Origin: Drosophila persimilis
Taxonomy: Eukaryota; Arthropoda; Insecta; Diptera; Drosophilidae
Reading direction: 5' to 3'
NCBI RefSeq assembly: GCF_003286085.1
Contig: NW_020825326.1
Location: 744,001-808,000 of the forward strand
DNA: 64,000 nucleotides
The notes below the pieces were generated by a model. It made no database searches, was not told the origin of the DNA, and saw only the letters and a list, made by a program, of their open reading frames with translations. The translations under genes and the position numbers were made by a program. Each line of letters opens with the position of its first letter. The stretch's first letter is position 1. Shown one piece after another: positions 33,081 to 43,433 of this stretch.

Positions 33081-33128
33081 AAATACAAATACAAATACAA
33101 ATACAAATACAAATACAAATACAAATAC
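33081..33128 (+). repeat. (AAATAC)8 in the 5' leader of copy 1
   Basis: Eight perfect tandem hexamers between the primer site and gag. Both copies of the element carry eight units. Confidence 0.85.
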
Positions 33129-33500
33129 AACGCAAAATACAAATAAAACAAAAAGCTAATCAAGGCAATTCGTAAATACAAAAAAAACCAAAGAAACCCA
33201 AAGTTTTTAAAAAAACAAAACCAACAAAACCGACAAAACCAAAATACAAAGAAAGTGAAACGATCAGCGAAGCCAAAGAAGGAAGACCCCCAGAAGACCC
33301 AGCTGAGCAAAGAAATTTAAGAAGGAAGACCCGTTCGAAGATCTGCCAAACTAAGAAGGACGACCCCTACCGGATATTTCGTGAGCAAGAGTTGTATTAA
33401 TAAATATATAAGTTCAATTAGGATATATAAGATTATAAAAACTAACATATAAGAAAAATTAAAAGTGGATCAGCTAACTTTAGATTTTGAAAAACTAAAA

Positions 33501-34709
33501 ATGATTAACTCTCAAGCAAGGACCGATCTCACAGCAGATCTGGTCAAACAATTGATAGCACTTCAAATTTCACAAGTACAAGAGCAAATTGTAAATTTAA
33601 AACAGCAAATAGAAACTAAATCCGATCAGGTATCGGATTATCAGGCAGAAACAATAGACGAGACAATAAGAGACGACACCACATTGAAGGTAATAGAATC
33701 CCTACCAATTTTTAATGGTGGATTAAACCAATATGTAGGATGGAGGGAAGCTGCAGAAACTGCAGTGAAGTTATATAAGAAAGGAAGTAAGCAATATTAT
33801 ATTGCATTAACAATTTTGAGAAACAAAATAACAGGACCAGCACATGACGCACTGACCAACCACGGGACAGTTCTAAATTTTGATGCCATACTTTCACGGC
33901 TTGACTTTGTTTACAGTGACAAGAGACCTATTTACATAATAGAACAGGAATTAAGCGTTCTCCGACAAGGGAACCTTTCAATTATAGATTTCTATAACGA
34001 GGTTAACAAGAAAATGACCTTGTTAATAAATAAGACAATAATGACTCACGGAAAGGACAGTGAGATCACCAAGGAATCAAATAAAAAAATTAGAGACAAT
34101 GCCTTACGCATTTTTGTCACTGGCCTAAACGGCGGCATTGCTGAAATCCTATTTTCATTGAATCCCCCAGATTTACCGAATGCCTTAGCAAAGGTACAGG
34201 AATTGCAATCTAATAACATTCGGGCCCAATTTGCCTACCAATTCAGCGGTCCCAGAAATTCAGGGAATAATAATTTTAATACCTTAAGATTCAACCAACG
34301 ACAACCTAGGACTAACAGTTCACCATTCGACCAAAAAAGGGATTTGCAGAGGAATAACATGTCTTGGGGACAACCCTATTTCTTGGGTAATAGACAACAA
34401 AATCAGGCCCCAGAACCAATGGAGGTAGACGAATCTATACAAATCCGGAACCGACAGAACAGCAATCAATTCAGGGGAAATAATAACAATAGAAATTATC
34501 GGGAGAATACTAACGGTTATTTTAGGAGAAATAATAACAATTATAGCCAAGCCCAGCATTTTAGGGCAAACGTAGTCCCGAATAATCAGTCTAACGACAA
34601 TCCAGCGCAGAAACGAAAACTAAACGAAATGTCGGAACAACCGGCTAATAAAGCAATGAGGATAAATAACATTGAGGAGGATCATTTTTTAGATCAGCCC
34701 CCGAAGTAG
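33501..34709 (+). CDS. gag: gag polyprotein, copy 1
   Basis: The capsid polyprotein packages element RNA. The frame is open from 33453, but the first ATG is at 33501 (MINSQARTDLTADL, 402 residues). A GTG at 33465 would add 12 residues. The N-terminal half has a helical, capsid-like character (LPIFNGGLNQYVGWREAAET is typical of gypsy-group Gag). The C-terminal third is rich in Asn, Arg and Gln, with RGNNNNRNYRENTNGYFRRN-like runs. I see no CCHC zinc knuckle, so RNA binding probably relies on the Arg/Asn-rich tail. It ends 24 bases beyond the start of a slippery heptamer and overlaps pol by about 30 bases in the -1 frame. The protein is the same in the opposite copy. Confidence 0.88.
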   Translation: MINSQARTDLTADLVKQLIALQISQVQEQIVNLKQQIETKSDQVSDYQAETIDETIRDDTTLKVIESLPIFNGGLNQYVGWREAAETAVKLYKKGSKQYYIALTILRNKITGPAHDALTNHGTVLNFDAILSRLDFVYSDKRPIYIIEQELSVLRQGNLSIIDFYNEVNKKMTLLINKTIMTHGKDSEITKESNKKIRDNALRIFVTGLNGGIAEILFSLNPPDLPNALAKVQELQSNNIRAQFAYQFSGPRNSGNNNFNTLRFNQRQPRTNSSPFDQKRDLQRNNMSWGQPYFLGNRQQNQAPEPMEVDESIQIRNRQNSNQFRGNNNNRNYRENTNGYFRRNNNNYSQAQHFRANVVPNNQSNDNPAQKRKLNEMSEQPANKAMRINNIEEDHFLDQPPK

Positions 34710-37700
34710 GTCTGCCCTACCTAAAAAGAGTAGACAAAAAAATAAACAGAGAATTAAAAGTTTTGATAGATACGGGAGCAACTTCCTGTTATATAAAAAA
34801 AGGAATTTACGACAATAAAAATGAATTACCAATCTATAAGAAAGTTGCTACAGTGAATGGGTTTTCAATAATTAAATATTTCCATAATATAACAATTTTC
34901 AACACAAAGCAAGTGTTTTATGAAATAGATGGAATGGAGGCAGATTTACTAATAGGATTTAACCTATTAAAGAAAATCGGAGCGGTTATTGATACAGGAA
35001 AGGGGACTTTAAGTTATAAAGACAATGAGGAGAAACTAATATATGACGAGGTCCTTTCTTTAAACAAATTAACCTTTATAGAAGGAAAAACCATCCTTCC
35101 GTTGAAGGAATATATAATAAAAAAATATTTTGAAGAAGAAAAAGAAATGAAAAGCGATTCAGTAAAGGTAGAAGGAAGTTTATATAGCTTGGGATCAAAA
35201 AATCCTGAGCACGCCGACGAAGAATTATCCGTCAATAGTTTGGGATTCAAATATCCTGAGCCCGCCGTCGTTGAATTATCCGACATCCAAAGTTTTAATA
35301 GTTTGGGATTAAAATATCCTGAGCACGCCGTCGTTGAATTATCCGACACTAAAAGTTCGAATAGTTTGGGATTAAAGAATCCTGAACACGCCGTCGTTGA
35401 ATTATCCGACAATAAACAATTTAAAAGTTTGGGATGCAAAAATCCTGAACGCGCCGTCGTAGAAATATCCGACATTCAAAATTATGCAAATTCTGAATTG
35501 AAAAAAATGAAATTGTATAACACAATAACCTACAAAGAGGACAATTTAGAAAATCTCAGAGAGAAAATGGTATCTATCATCGAAGAAGACCATGCCAATA
35601 TAAATTTACAGTTACCGTTCAGAACGGATATAAAAGGAGAGATTAACACTGAACACGATAGACCGGTATATGGCAAGCAGTATCCATACGCTTATTCGGT
35701 TAACGATTTCGTTAATAACGAAATAAGTAAAATGTTAGATGAAGGTATAATCAGACCTAGTAAAAGCCCATATAATTCACCGGTAATAGTAGTACCAAAG
35801 AAGGGAGTAAATGAGGACGGAACTCCTAAGCATAGATTAGTAATAGACTTTAAGAAACTTAATGAAAACACTATACCGGATAGATACCCTATGCAAGATC
35901 CTTCAGTAATCCTTGCCAATTTAGGTAAAGCGAAATATTTCTCGGCCATTGACTTAGAGTCAGGTTTCTATCAGATTTTAATGAGGGAATCAGATATTGA
36001 AAAAACATCTTTTTCCATAAATAACGGCAAATATGAATTTCTAAGAATGCCTATGGGATTGACGAACGCTCCCAGAATTTTCCAAAGGGCAATGGACGAT
36101 ATACTTAGAGAACAAGTTGGGAAAACTTGTCACGTTTATATGGACGATATAATAATATTTTCAAAAACTATAGAACAACATTATAAAGATCTAATTCATA
36201 TAATTCAGATATTGCAAAACGCTAACATGAAAATTTCACTTGAAAAGTCTAAATTCTTTCAATTGGAAACCAAATTTCTGGGATACATTGTTTCCCAAAA
36301 TATCATTAAAACAGATCCAGACAAAATCTCCACAATACAAAACTATCCAATTCCTAAAAATATCAGAGAGCTACGTAGCTTCTTAGGACTAACAGGGTAT
36401 TACAGAAAATTTGTCCGAAATTATGCCACAATTGCCAAACCTTTAACAAAATATCTGAGCGGAGTAAATGGGAAAGTTTCACGAAGGGCATCCAAGAAAG
36501 CATTAATACAGCTGGATGAACCAGCAATTGGAGCATTTAATAATTTAAAGGACAGTTTAATAGCACATATTGAATTAGTACAACCAGATTACAATAAAAA
36601 ATTCACATTAACCACAGATGCATCGGACATAGCAATAGGTGCAGTTTTGTCGCAAGATGGGAATCCCATAACATTTATTTCTAAAACTTTAAGTAAAACC
36701 GAGCAATTATATGCTACTAATAAAAAAGAATTATTAGCTATTGTATGGGCATTAAAAAATTTGCGAAATTATTTATACGGAGTGAGTGGAATTGAAATAC
36801 ATACAGATCACCAACCTTTGTCCTTTGCAATGTCGCAAAAAAATCCAAATGTTGAAATGAAACGTTGGTATTACTTCATAGAAAGTTTCACACCAAAAAT
36901 CATTTATAAGCCAGGCTCAACTAACGTAGTAGCGGACGCGTTATCTCGGATTAAAATAAATCATATGACAGATAGTGATGTCGACCAGACAGAATCAGAA
37001 TCAGACATAAATACTCAGCATTCAGCAGAGAGTAGTTTCGAAAACGTCATTCAAGAGACTAGCAAGCCTCTAAACCAATTTAAACAGCAGCTACTATTAG
37101 CGCAAGGGAGATTCACAGTTCATGAGTTAGTAAGAGTTTATGAAAATACCCGACATATTATTGAATTTGATACGGTTGACAATCTGCTAATCATTTTAAA
37201 AGAATTTATTCAGCCTCACTTAACCACAGGAATACACTGCACTTTAGAAGATTTATACCTTATCCAAAATAAGCTAAAGGAAAACTTCATAAATAAATTT
37301 CTCTTCACAAGAAAGTTCCTCCAAGATGTAGTAAATTCAGAAGATAAAGCTATAATTATAGAAGAAACACATTGCAGAGCCCATAGAGGACTAGACGAAA
37401 ATTACAAACAAATAACTAAGCTGTATTATTGGCCAAACCTGCACAAAAAATTAAAAGAATATATAAAAAATTGTGAGATCTGTAACAAAAACAAATATCG
37501 GAGACACCCTGTAAAAATTCCAATTGGGGAAGCTCCCATTCCAGCAAAAGAAGGAGATCAATTACACTTAGACATATACTATGCCCAAAACCTAACATTC
37601 ATAACTTGTATAGATTCTTATTCCAAATACTTGGTGGTCAAGGAAATTCAAAGTAAATTAAACATTGAAAATAAGGTAATGGAAATTTTACAACACTTTC

Positions 37701-38233
37701 CGTTAGCAACATCATTAATGACTGACAACGAACCAAGCTTTACTTCAGCACAATTTAGATCATTCATACAAAGAAGTAACTTAACTATTTATTATGCTGA
37801 TCCCAGACACAGCACCTCAAATGGTCAGGTAGAAAGGGTACATTCCACACTAACAGAAATAGCGCGGTGCATCAAGGATGAACTAAATCTAACAGATTAT
37901 TCAGAAATAATAATAAGGGCGGCACTGAAATATAACCTGACGATACATTCAACGACCAATCAAATGCCATATGACATATTGTATAACAAAATAGAACACA
38001 AACATAATCCAATATTACTTAAGGAAGCTCAGACCAAAATGCTTAAGATACATAACAAAGATAGAAGAGAAAAAGATTATAAAATAGGAGAAGTAGTCTA
38101 TGAAAAGAAATTCGGGGAAAGAAATAAACTACAATCCCGATACAAAAAGCAGGTAGTTAAGGAAAATCGACCGAATAAAATTATAATCAACAATAGAAAC
38201 AGAATTATACATAAAGATAACATCAAATATTAA
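34676..38233 (+). CDS. pol: pol polyprotein (protease, RT, RNase H, integrase), copy 1
   Basis: Made as a Gag-Pol fusion by -1 frameshifting; the frame is open from 34676 and no ATG precedes the protease. Residues are counted from the codon at 34763. Aspartic protease: IDTGATS at 2-8 and LLIGFNLL. Then five tandem 21-residue repeats (about 142-239). Reverse transcriptase with YMDD at 459-462. RNase H with TDAS (Asp619). Integrase with an H-H-C-C zinc region (HCRAHRGL to CEICNKNK) and catalytic D937, D988 and E1024 with the D-35-E spacing. It ends in a basic tail (IIINNRNRIIHKDNIKY). Domain order PR-RT-RH-IN defines Ty3/gypsy. All key residues are present. Env starts 17 bases after the stop. 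Confidence 0.93.
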   Translation, partial: GGSFFRSAPEVGLPYLKRVDKKINRELKVLIDTGATSCYIKKGIYDNKNELPIYKKVATVNGFSIIKYFHNITIFNTKQVFYEIDGMEADLLIGFNLLKKIGAVIDTGKGTLSYKDNEEKLIYDEVLSLNKLTFIEGKTILPLKEYIIKKYFEEEKEMKSDSVKVEGSLYSLGSKNPEHADEELSVNSLGFKYPEPAVVELSDIQSFNSLGLKYPEHAVVELSDTKSSNSLGLKNPEHAVVELSDNKQFKSLGCKNPERAVVEISDIQNYANSELKKMKLYNTITYKEDNLENLREKMVSIIEEDHANINLQLPFRTDIKGEINTEHDRPVYGKQYPYAYSVNDFVNNEISKMLDEGIIRPSKSPYNSPVIVVPKKGVNEDGTPKHRLVIDFKKLNENTIPDRYPMQDPSVILANLGKAKYFSAIDLESGFYQILMRESDIEKTSFSINNGKYEFLRMPMGLTNAPRIFQRAMDDILREQVGKTCHVYMDDIIIFSKTIEQHYKDLIHIIQILQNANMKISLEKSKFFQLETKFLGYIVSQNIIKTDPDKISTIQNYPIPKNIRELRSFLGLTGYYRKFVRNYATIAKPLTKYLSGVNGKVSRRASKKALIQLDEPAIGAFNNLKDSLIAHIELVQPDYNKKFTLTTDASDIAIGAVLSQDGNPITFISKTLSKTEQLYATNKKELLAIVWALKNLRNYLYGVSGIEIHTDHQPLSFAMSQKNPNVEMKRWYYFIESFTPKIIYKPGSTNVVADALSRIKINHMTDSDVDQTESESDINTQHSAESSFENVIQETSKPLNQFKQQLLLAQGRFTVHELVRVYENTRHIIEFDTVDNLLIILKEFIQPHLTTGIHCTLEDLYLIQNKLKENFINKFLFTRKFLQDVVNSEDKAIIIEETHCRAHRGLDENYKQITKLYYWPNLHKKLKEYIKNCEICNKNKYRRHPVKIPIGEAPIPAKEGDQLHLDIYYAQNLTFITCIDSYSKYLVVKEIQSKLNIENKVMEILQHFPLATSLMTDNEPSFTSAQFRSFIQRSNLTIYYADPRHSTSNGQVERVHSTLTEIARCIKDELNLTDYSEIIIRAALKYNLTIHSTTNQMPYDILYNKIEHKHNPILLKEAQTKMLKIHNKDRREKDYKIGEVVYEKKFGERNKLQSRYKKQVVKENRPNKIIINNRNRIIHKDNIKY
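34685..34691 (+). promoter_or_regulatory. -1 ribosomal frameshift site T TTT TTA between gag and pol (copy 1)
   Basis: In the gag frame the codons read ..T TTT TTA, the X XXY YYZ form. The pol frame is -1 relative to gag and opens at 34676, so slipping here joins the two frames before the gag stop at 34707. A weak hairpin (GTAGG at 34706-34710 with CCTAC at 34716-34720) starts 14 bases downstream. That spacing is longer than usual, so its role is uncertain. Confidence 0.7.
35186..35478 (+). repeat. Five tandem 63-bp coding repeats inside pol (copy 1)
   Basis: Units start at 35186, 35237, 35300, 35363 and 35426. Spacing is 51, then 63, 63 and 63 bp. Each encodes SLG.K.PE.AVVELSD plus a variable linker; the first reads HADEELS and has a shorter linker. 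They sit between the protease and reverse transcriptase. Confidence 0.85.
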
Positions 38234-38249
38234 ATATTTTTTCCAGAAA

Positions 38250-39671
38250 ATGTATGCGAATATACTAATACTGACTTTTGTTATATTGACGACTGCGGAA
38301 GTAATTGACTATACGCATAGTGACTATCTATTGCTCAAAGACGACAGAGACGTTTACACTTATGAAACATACGCTGAACTTTTCCATATTACTAATTTGA
38401 GTTTTTATAGAGAGATAATTGATAAAGAATCCAAATATGTCAACAAATCAATTAATTCAGACGATGAGTGGGAAATATCAATGGACTTAAGTCTATTAAA
38501 ATTAATGATTTCAGAATTAGTTCCAAAACGGAAAGAAAGGGGAATAAATGAATTAGGTACCATTTGGAAATGGATAGCAGGCAGCCCTGATCATGACGAC
38601 TTTTTGAAAATACAAAATAAAGTAAATGAATTAACTGAAAATAATAATAAACAATTTGTAATAAATTCCAAATTTTTCAAAGAAATTGAATTGCTATCAA
38701 ATTCATTAAAGAATGTCATCTTCAATGAAGAAACGATACTGAGAAAGCATCGTTTAAAATTAATAACTTTTGACCTACTAAATTTAGTTGATACCATAAC
38801 CCTCTTAAAAGTAAACATTTTCAATACAAAAATTTTAAATAAAAACGAAATAGAGGACATTTATAAGCATGAAAAACATAATGTTGAACTGTCTGATCTG
38901 TTGGACATTGCAACGGTTAAAATAATTCGAAATGCAGATTTAATAATCATTTACATAAAATATCCTCAAATTAAAGATATTTGCAAGTTTTACCATGCAA
39001 GAGCCATCTCACAAAATGATGGAATGTTAGTTATAAGTGAAAAAGTTTGTGAATGTAAGGAGAAATACTATTTAATGAATAATTTTAAAAGTGAAACTTT
39101 TAACAATTACGCACAAATAAATTTAAAGAGTACCTGTTTCACCAATTTACTTAATGGCTTTAAAGCCAACTGCACTAAAAAAAGGGAAAAAAACAAAGAA
39201 ATAGACATCATTCAGGATGGTGCCATATTAGTTTCAGGCAAAAATATCGTAGACAATACTACTTTGTTAGGATCGTATCTCCTTATATTCAACAACACAA
39301 TTGTAATAAATAATATAACCCACATAAATGATAAGGGTAAAATTCTAAAATATATATCGCATCATAGATATAGCGATTTTGAATTAGTCGATTATATACA
39401 ATCGAATGATAAGCAATTTTCTTTTGATAATGTTAATATTTTAAATCCCCTTATAACATTAGGTAATACGGCCTTACCATTAACAACATTATTTTTAATC
39501 ATTTTGATATTGTTAATGTTATTTTACTTCGGCTATAAATTAACCAAATGTGTACTTATTAAATCAATAAGAATACCGTCAGAAGAAATAGTGGAAAGCA
39601 ACATTCAAATACTGTCAGAAGAAATTAGAGCTCTATCAGAACTTCAAAATGTATCGGGACGAAACATTTAA
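38250..39671 (+). CDS. env: env-like glycoprotein, copy 1 (intact)
   Basis: 473 residues, the envelope-type membrane protein of errantiviruses, related to baculovirus F proteins. Visible parts: N-terminal signal peptide (about 1-16); a basic furin-like site KRKER at 93-97 followed by the conserved pattern RG.NELG...KW..G..D.DD, seen in this family at the start of the membrane-active subunit; a helical region; several Cys residues near 250-310; a transmembrane segment (about 409-429) and a short cytoplasmic tail. It is normally expressed from a spliced RNA; I did not locate the splice sites. The frame is complete, unlike that of the opposite copy. Confidence 0.85.
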   Translation: MYANILILTFVILTTAEVIDYTHSDYLLLKDDRDVYTYETYAELFHITNLSFYREIIDKESKYVNKSINSDDEWEISMDLSLLKLMISELVPKRKERGINELGTIWKWIAGSPDHDDFLKIQNKVNELTENNNKQFVINSKFFKEIELLSNSLKNVIFNEETILRKHRLKLITFDLLNLVDTITLLKVNIFNTKILNKNEIEDIYKHEKHNVELSDLLDIATVKIIRNADLIIIYIKYPQIKDICKFYHARAISQNDGMLVISEKVCECKEKYYLMNNFKSETFNNYAQINLKSTCFTNLLNGFKANCTKKREKNKEIDIIQDGAILVSGKNIVDNTTLLGSYLLIFNNTIVINNITHINDKGKILKYISHHRYSDFELVDYIQSNDKQFSFDNVNILNPLITLGNTALPLTTLFLIILILLMLFYFGYKLTKCVLIKSIRIPSEEIVESNIQILSEEIRALSELQNVSGRNI

Positions 39672-39681
39672 GAATGGGGGG
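39671..39681 (+). other. Polypurine tract of copy 1
   Basis: AGAATGGGGGG immediately before the 3' LTR, the plus-strand primer site. It directly follows, and by one base overlaps, the end of env. Confidence 0.7.
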
Positions 39682-40213
39682 AGTTAACGTACCCAATTCC
39701 ATTGAGCTCTTATACGAGTTGTAAACAATCTTTGGCTTTCCAAAACGAAAACAATTTCAATCTTGGGCCTCCGCCTAATTGATTTCTAAGATGTACAATC
39801 TCAAGCGCCCCCGCCGCAACCCCAATCTTTGACACTCGCCTAAATGGAAAACCAATGTTTGCCCACACCCGGCTTCTCATAAACAATCTCACTCCCGGCT
39901 TTCTGCAGATCCTGCACTTTAGGCCTTTTACAGTTCTCTCTTTGGATGACGAAATCCAATACTCGGGATGGCGAAATCAATTGAAATGTTTATAGAAAAA
40001 CGATTCCCGAAAGGGATCAACGATGCAAAGATCAGAAAGTTCAAATCAGTCTTGATCCAGCAGCGACACCGCAAAGTCTAGCTAAATATTAAGATCGCGC
40101 AATCCCTTGGCCCGGAATTCCTTTGTGACCCTCTACTTAAATCTATATCAGTGAAGTTCGAAGTAAAATAAAAACTTTTTAAAAACACAATCCGCTACCG
40201 CAGTTGTTTAATT
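39682..40213 (+). repeat. 3' LTR of copy 1
   Basis: 532 bp, same as 32358-32889. Four bases differ from the LTRs of copy 2 (at 39736, 39820, 39825 and 39957), all in the first 280 bp. Confidence 0.9.
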
Positions 40214-40217
40214 TGCA

Positions 40218-41448
40218 TGCATTTGTTCGTACTATGTACATACAAACATACATACATGCATAAATACATATGTACATATAGCAGGCACATGAGTTGGCAA
40301 ATTGAAATCTTTTTTCCTCTTCTGTCTTGATCTCTTGCGAACGATCTCTTTACAATCGCAATCTGTATGGAAAAAGGATGAAGGAGAAGTAGAAAAGGCA
40401 AGAAAAAGCAAGGAATTGAGGAAGGAGGGAGAGAGGACCGTGGAAACTGGAAGCAATTTGCAATACATATGTGAACAACGAGTCTACTTCTTGCAACACT
40501 CCCGCTTGCCCTCCTCCGCCCACTACACACTCCACACTGCTTTCCCTGCCTCACCTCACTATACCTCACCATTGTAGCACACCTCACCACAACACACCTC
40601 TGTGTGTGCGGCCGTACCGCACCGAATACTAAAAACCAAGTAAAAACATAATCCACACACAGATACATACTATGTATGCATACATATGAATAGGTTCCAG
40701 GTTTGTGAGTGGCCCGCATATGGATCGACTATCCCTGCCGCACAACCCCAAAACCCCACCACCACTCTTCACACTATCAATTACCATTCCAAGTCACAGG
40801 CACCGACATGGTCCCAGCCAGAGCCAGACATTGTTTAAAGTTTAAAATAAAATTAAATAAAATTGAACCCATATAAACATACATACATATAAACAAGAGA
40901 CAATGGGTGCGCGCGGAAAGAGACGCAAGGAATGGAAGGGAAGGAGATCCAAACGTCGCGCATTCGCGGTTTTACACATATGAGGAAATACACCAAAAAC
41001 AAGGACAACAACAACGTCAAGAGGTAAAAAAATACATGACTTATGAGAGAAGGAGAGATAGAGAGATGGAGAGGCCCCAGTGCGTAGGCAAGAGAGGAAA
41101 AGCACAGCAGAAAGAGAACTACAGCACGTTATAGAGAGAGGAGGTGGCACAACAGAAAAGTCAAGAAACTCGAGACTTTTTGCTTTTGCTTAAATTTTCC
41201 AGAACCAGAAAAAATAGAAAACAACAAAAACGCAAAGTCTTGGAGGTCGAAGCTTTTGATGCCCTTGCAGACCAATCGTTTCTATGGATGTAACAAATAT
41301 TTCGAATTAACTTTTCTGATGTTATTAACAAAACATATGACATACATACATATGTATGTGTGTACATATGTACGGATATATGTATATATTTACATATGTA
41401 TGTATGTATCTATGGTTATATGAATGTACGTGCATGTGTATACGTACG
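40218..41448. other. Spacer between the two inverted LTR elements
   Basis: About 1.23 kb of non-repetitive sequence with TACATATGTATG runs at 40240-40280 and 41335-41415. No gene seen. It is a short loop between two 7.86-kb inverted arms. Confidence 0.5.
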
Positions 41449-41452
41449 TGCA

Positions 41453-41984
41453 AATTAAACAACTGCGGTAGCGGATTGTGTTTTTAAAAAGTTTTTATTT
41501 TACTTCGAACTTCACTGATATAGATTTAAGTAGAGGGTCACAAAGGAATTCCGGGCCAAGGGATTGCGCGATCTTAATATTTAGCTAGACTTTGCGGTGT
41601 CGCTGCTGGATCAAGACTGATTTGAACTTTCTGATCTTTGCATCGTTGATCCCTTTCGGGAATCGTTTTTCTATAAACATTTCAATTGATTTCGCCATCC
41701 CGAGTATTAGATTTCGTCATCCAAAGAGAGAACTGTAAAAGGCCTAAAGTGCAGGATCTGCAGAAAGCCGGGAGTGAGATTGTTTATGAGAAGCCGGGTG
41801 TGGGCAAACATTGGTTTTCCATTTAGGCGAGTGTCAAAGAATGGGATTGCGGCGGGGGCGCTTGAGATTGTACATCTTAGAAATCAATTAGGCGGAGGCC
41901 CAAGATTGAAATTGTTTTCGTTTTGGAAAACCAAAGATTGTTTACAACTCGTATAAGAGCTCAATGGAATTGGGTACGTTAACT
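41453..41984 (-). repeat. 3' LTR of copy 2
   Basis: 532 bp, reverse orientation, same as 48778-49309. It is preceded on the coding strand by the G-rich polypurine tract (41985-41995). Confidence 0.9.
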
Positions 41985-41994
41985 CCCCCCATTC

Positions 41995-43417
41995 TTAAAT
42001 GTTTCGTCCCGATACATTTTGAAGTTCTGATAGAGCTCTAATTTCTTCTGACAGTATTTGAATGTTGCTTTCCACTATTTCTTCTGACGGTATTCTTATT
42101 GATTTAATAAGTACAAATTTGGTTAATTTATAGCAGAAGTAAAATAACATTAACAATATCAAAATGATTAAAAATAATGTTGTTAATGGTAAGGCCGTAT
42201 TACCTAATGTTATAAGGGGATTTAAAATATTAACATTATCAAAAGAAAATTGCTTATCATTTGATTGTATATAATCAACTAATTCAAAATCGCTATATCT
42301 ATGATGCGATATATATTTTAGAATTTTACCCTTATCATTTATGTGGCTTATATTATTTATTACAATTGTGTTGTTGAATATAAGGAGATACGATCCTAAC
42401 AAAGTAGTATTGTCTACGATATTTTTGCCTGAAACTAATATGGCACCATCCTGAATGATGTCTATTTCTTTGTTTTTTTTCCCTTTTTTTAGTGCAGTTG
42501 GCTTTAAAGCCATTAAGTAAATTGGTGAAACAGGTACTCTTTAAATTTATTTGTGCGTAATTGTTAAAAGTTTCACTTTTAAAATTATTCATTAAATAGT
42601 ATTTCTCCTTACATTCACAAACTTTTTCACTTATAACTAACATTCCATCATTTTGTGAGATGGCTCTTGCATGGTAAAACTTGCAAATATCTTTAATTTG
42701 AGGATATTTTATGTAAATGATTATTAAATCTGCATTTCGAATTATTTTAACCGTTGCAATGTCCAACAGATCAGACAGTTCAACATTATGTTTTTCATGC
42801 TTATAAATGTCCTCTATTTCGTTTTTATTTAAAATTTTTGTATTGAAAATGTTTACTTTTAAGAGGGTTATGGTATCAACTAAATTTAGTAGGTCAAAAG
42901 TTATTAATTTTAAACGATGCTTTCTCAGTATCGTTTCTTCATTGAAGATGACATTCTTTAATGAATTTGATAGCAATTCAATTTCTTTGAAAAATTTGGA
43001 ATTTATTACAAATTGTTTATTATTATTTTCAGTTAATTCATTTACTTTATTTTGTATTTTCAAAAAGTCGTCATGATCAGGGCTGCCTGCTATCCATTTC
43101 CAAATGGTACCTAATTCATTTATTCCCCTTTCTTTCCGTTTTGGAACTAATTCTGAAATCATTAATTTTAATAGACTTAAGTCCATTGATATTTCCCACT
43201 CATCGTCTGAATTAATTGATTTGTTGACATATTTGGATTCTTTATCAATTATCTCTCTATAAAAACTCAAATTAGTAATATGGAAAAGTTCAGCGTATGT
43301 TTCATAAGTGTAAACGTCTCTGTCGTCTTTGAGCAATAGATAGTCACTATGCGTATAGTCAATTACTTCCGCAGTCGTCAATATAACAAAAGTCAGTATT
43401 AGTATATTCGCATACAT
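41995..43417 (-). pseudogene. env: env-like gene, copy 2, frameshifted
   Basis: It reads like copy 1 from 43417 for about 312 codons, then one extra A in a run of As (about 42473-42480: eight instead of seven) shifts the frame. The predicted product ends at 42353 after 354 residues, without the transmembrane segment. The downstream part is still open in the other frame to 41995. Within that part, three residue differences from copy 1 are visible (T to S, G to C, C to F). As it stands it should not make a membrane-anchored protein. The only alternative is a sequencing error in the homopolymer. Confidence 0.8.
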
Positions 43418-43433
43418 TTTCTGGAAAAAATAT

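Larger units (their letters stand above)
32358..40213 (+). mobile_element. Errantivirus-like Ty3/gypsy LTR element, copy 1 (complete)
   Basis: 7,856 bp with 532-bp LTRs, a tRNA-Lys-type primer site, gag, pol and env, and a G-rich polypurine tract. It is flanked by TGCA on both sides (32354-32357 and 40214-40217), a 4-bp target duplication of the alternating purine/pyrimidine type favoured by errantiviruses. The two LTRs showed no difference on reading, so the insertion is recent. All three reading frames are open. It is an old-virus-type insertion of insects and possibly still active, which is inferred. Confidence 0.92.

Noticed and set aside
33465..33500. GTG at 33465 as the gag start
   Set aside because: Possible but unusual in flies. 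The ATG at 33501 is in frame and costs only 12 residues.
35014..35475. 153-residue minus-strand frame with repeated SDNSTTACSGF units (and its mirror at 46192-46653)
   Set aside because: It is antisense to the tandem repeats in pol and follows from their periodicity.
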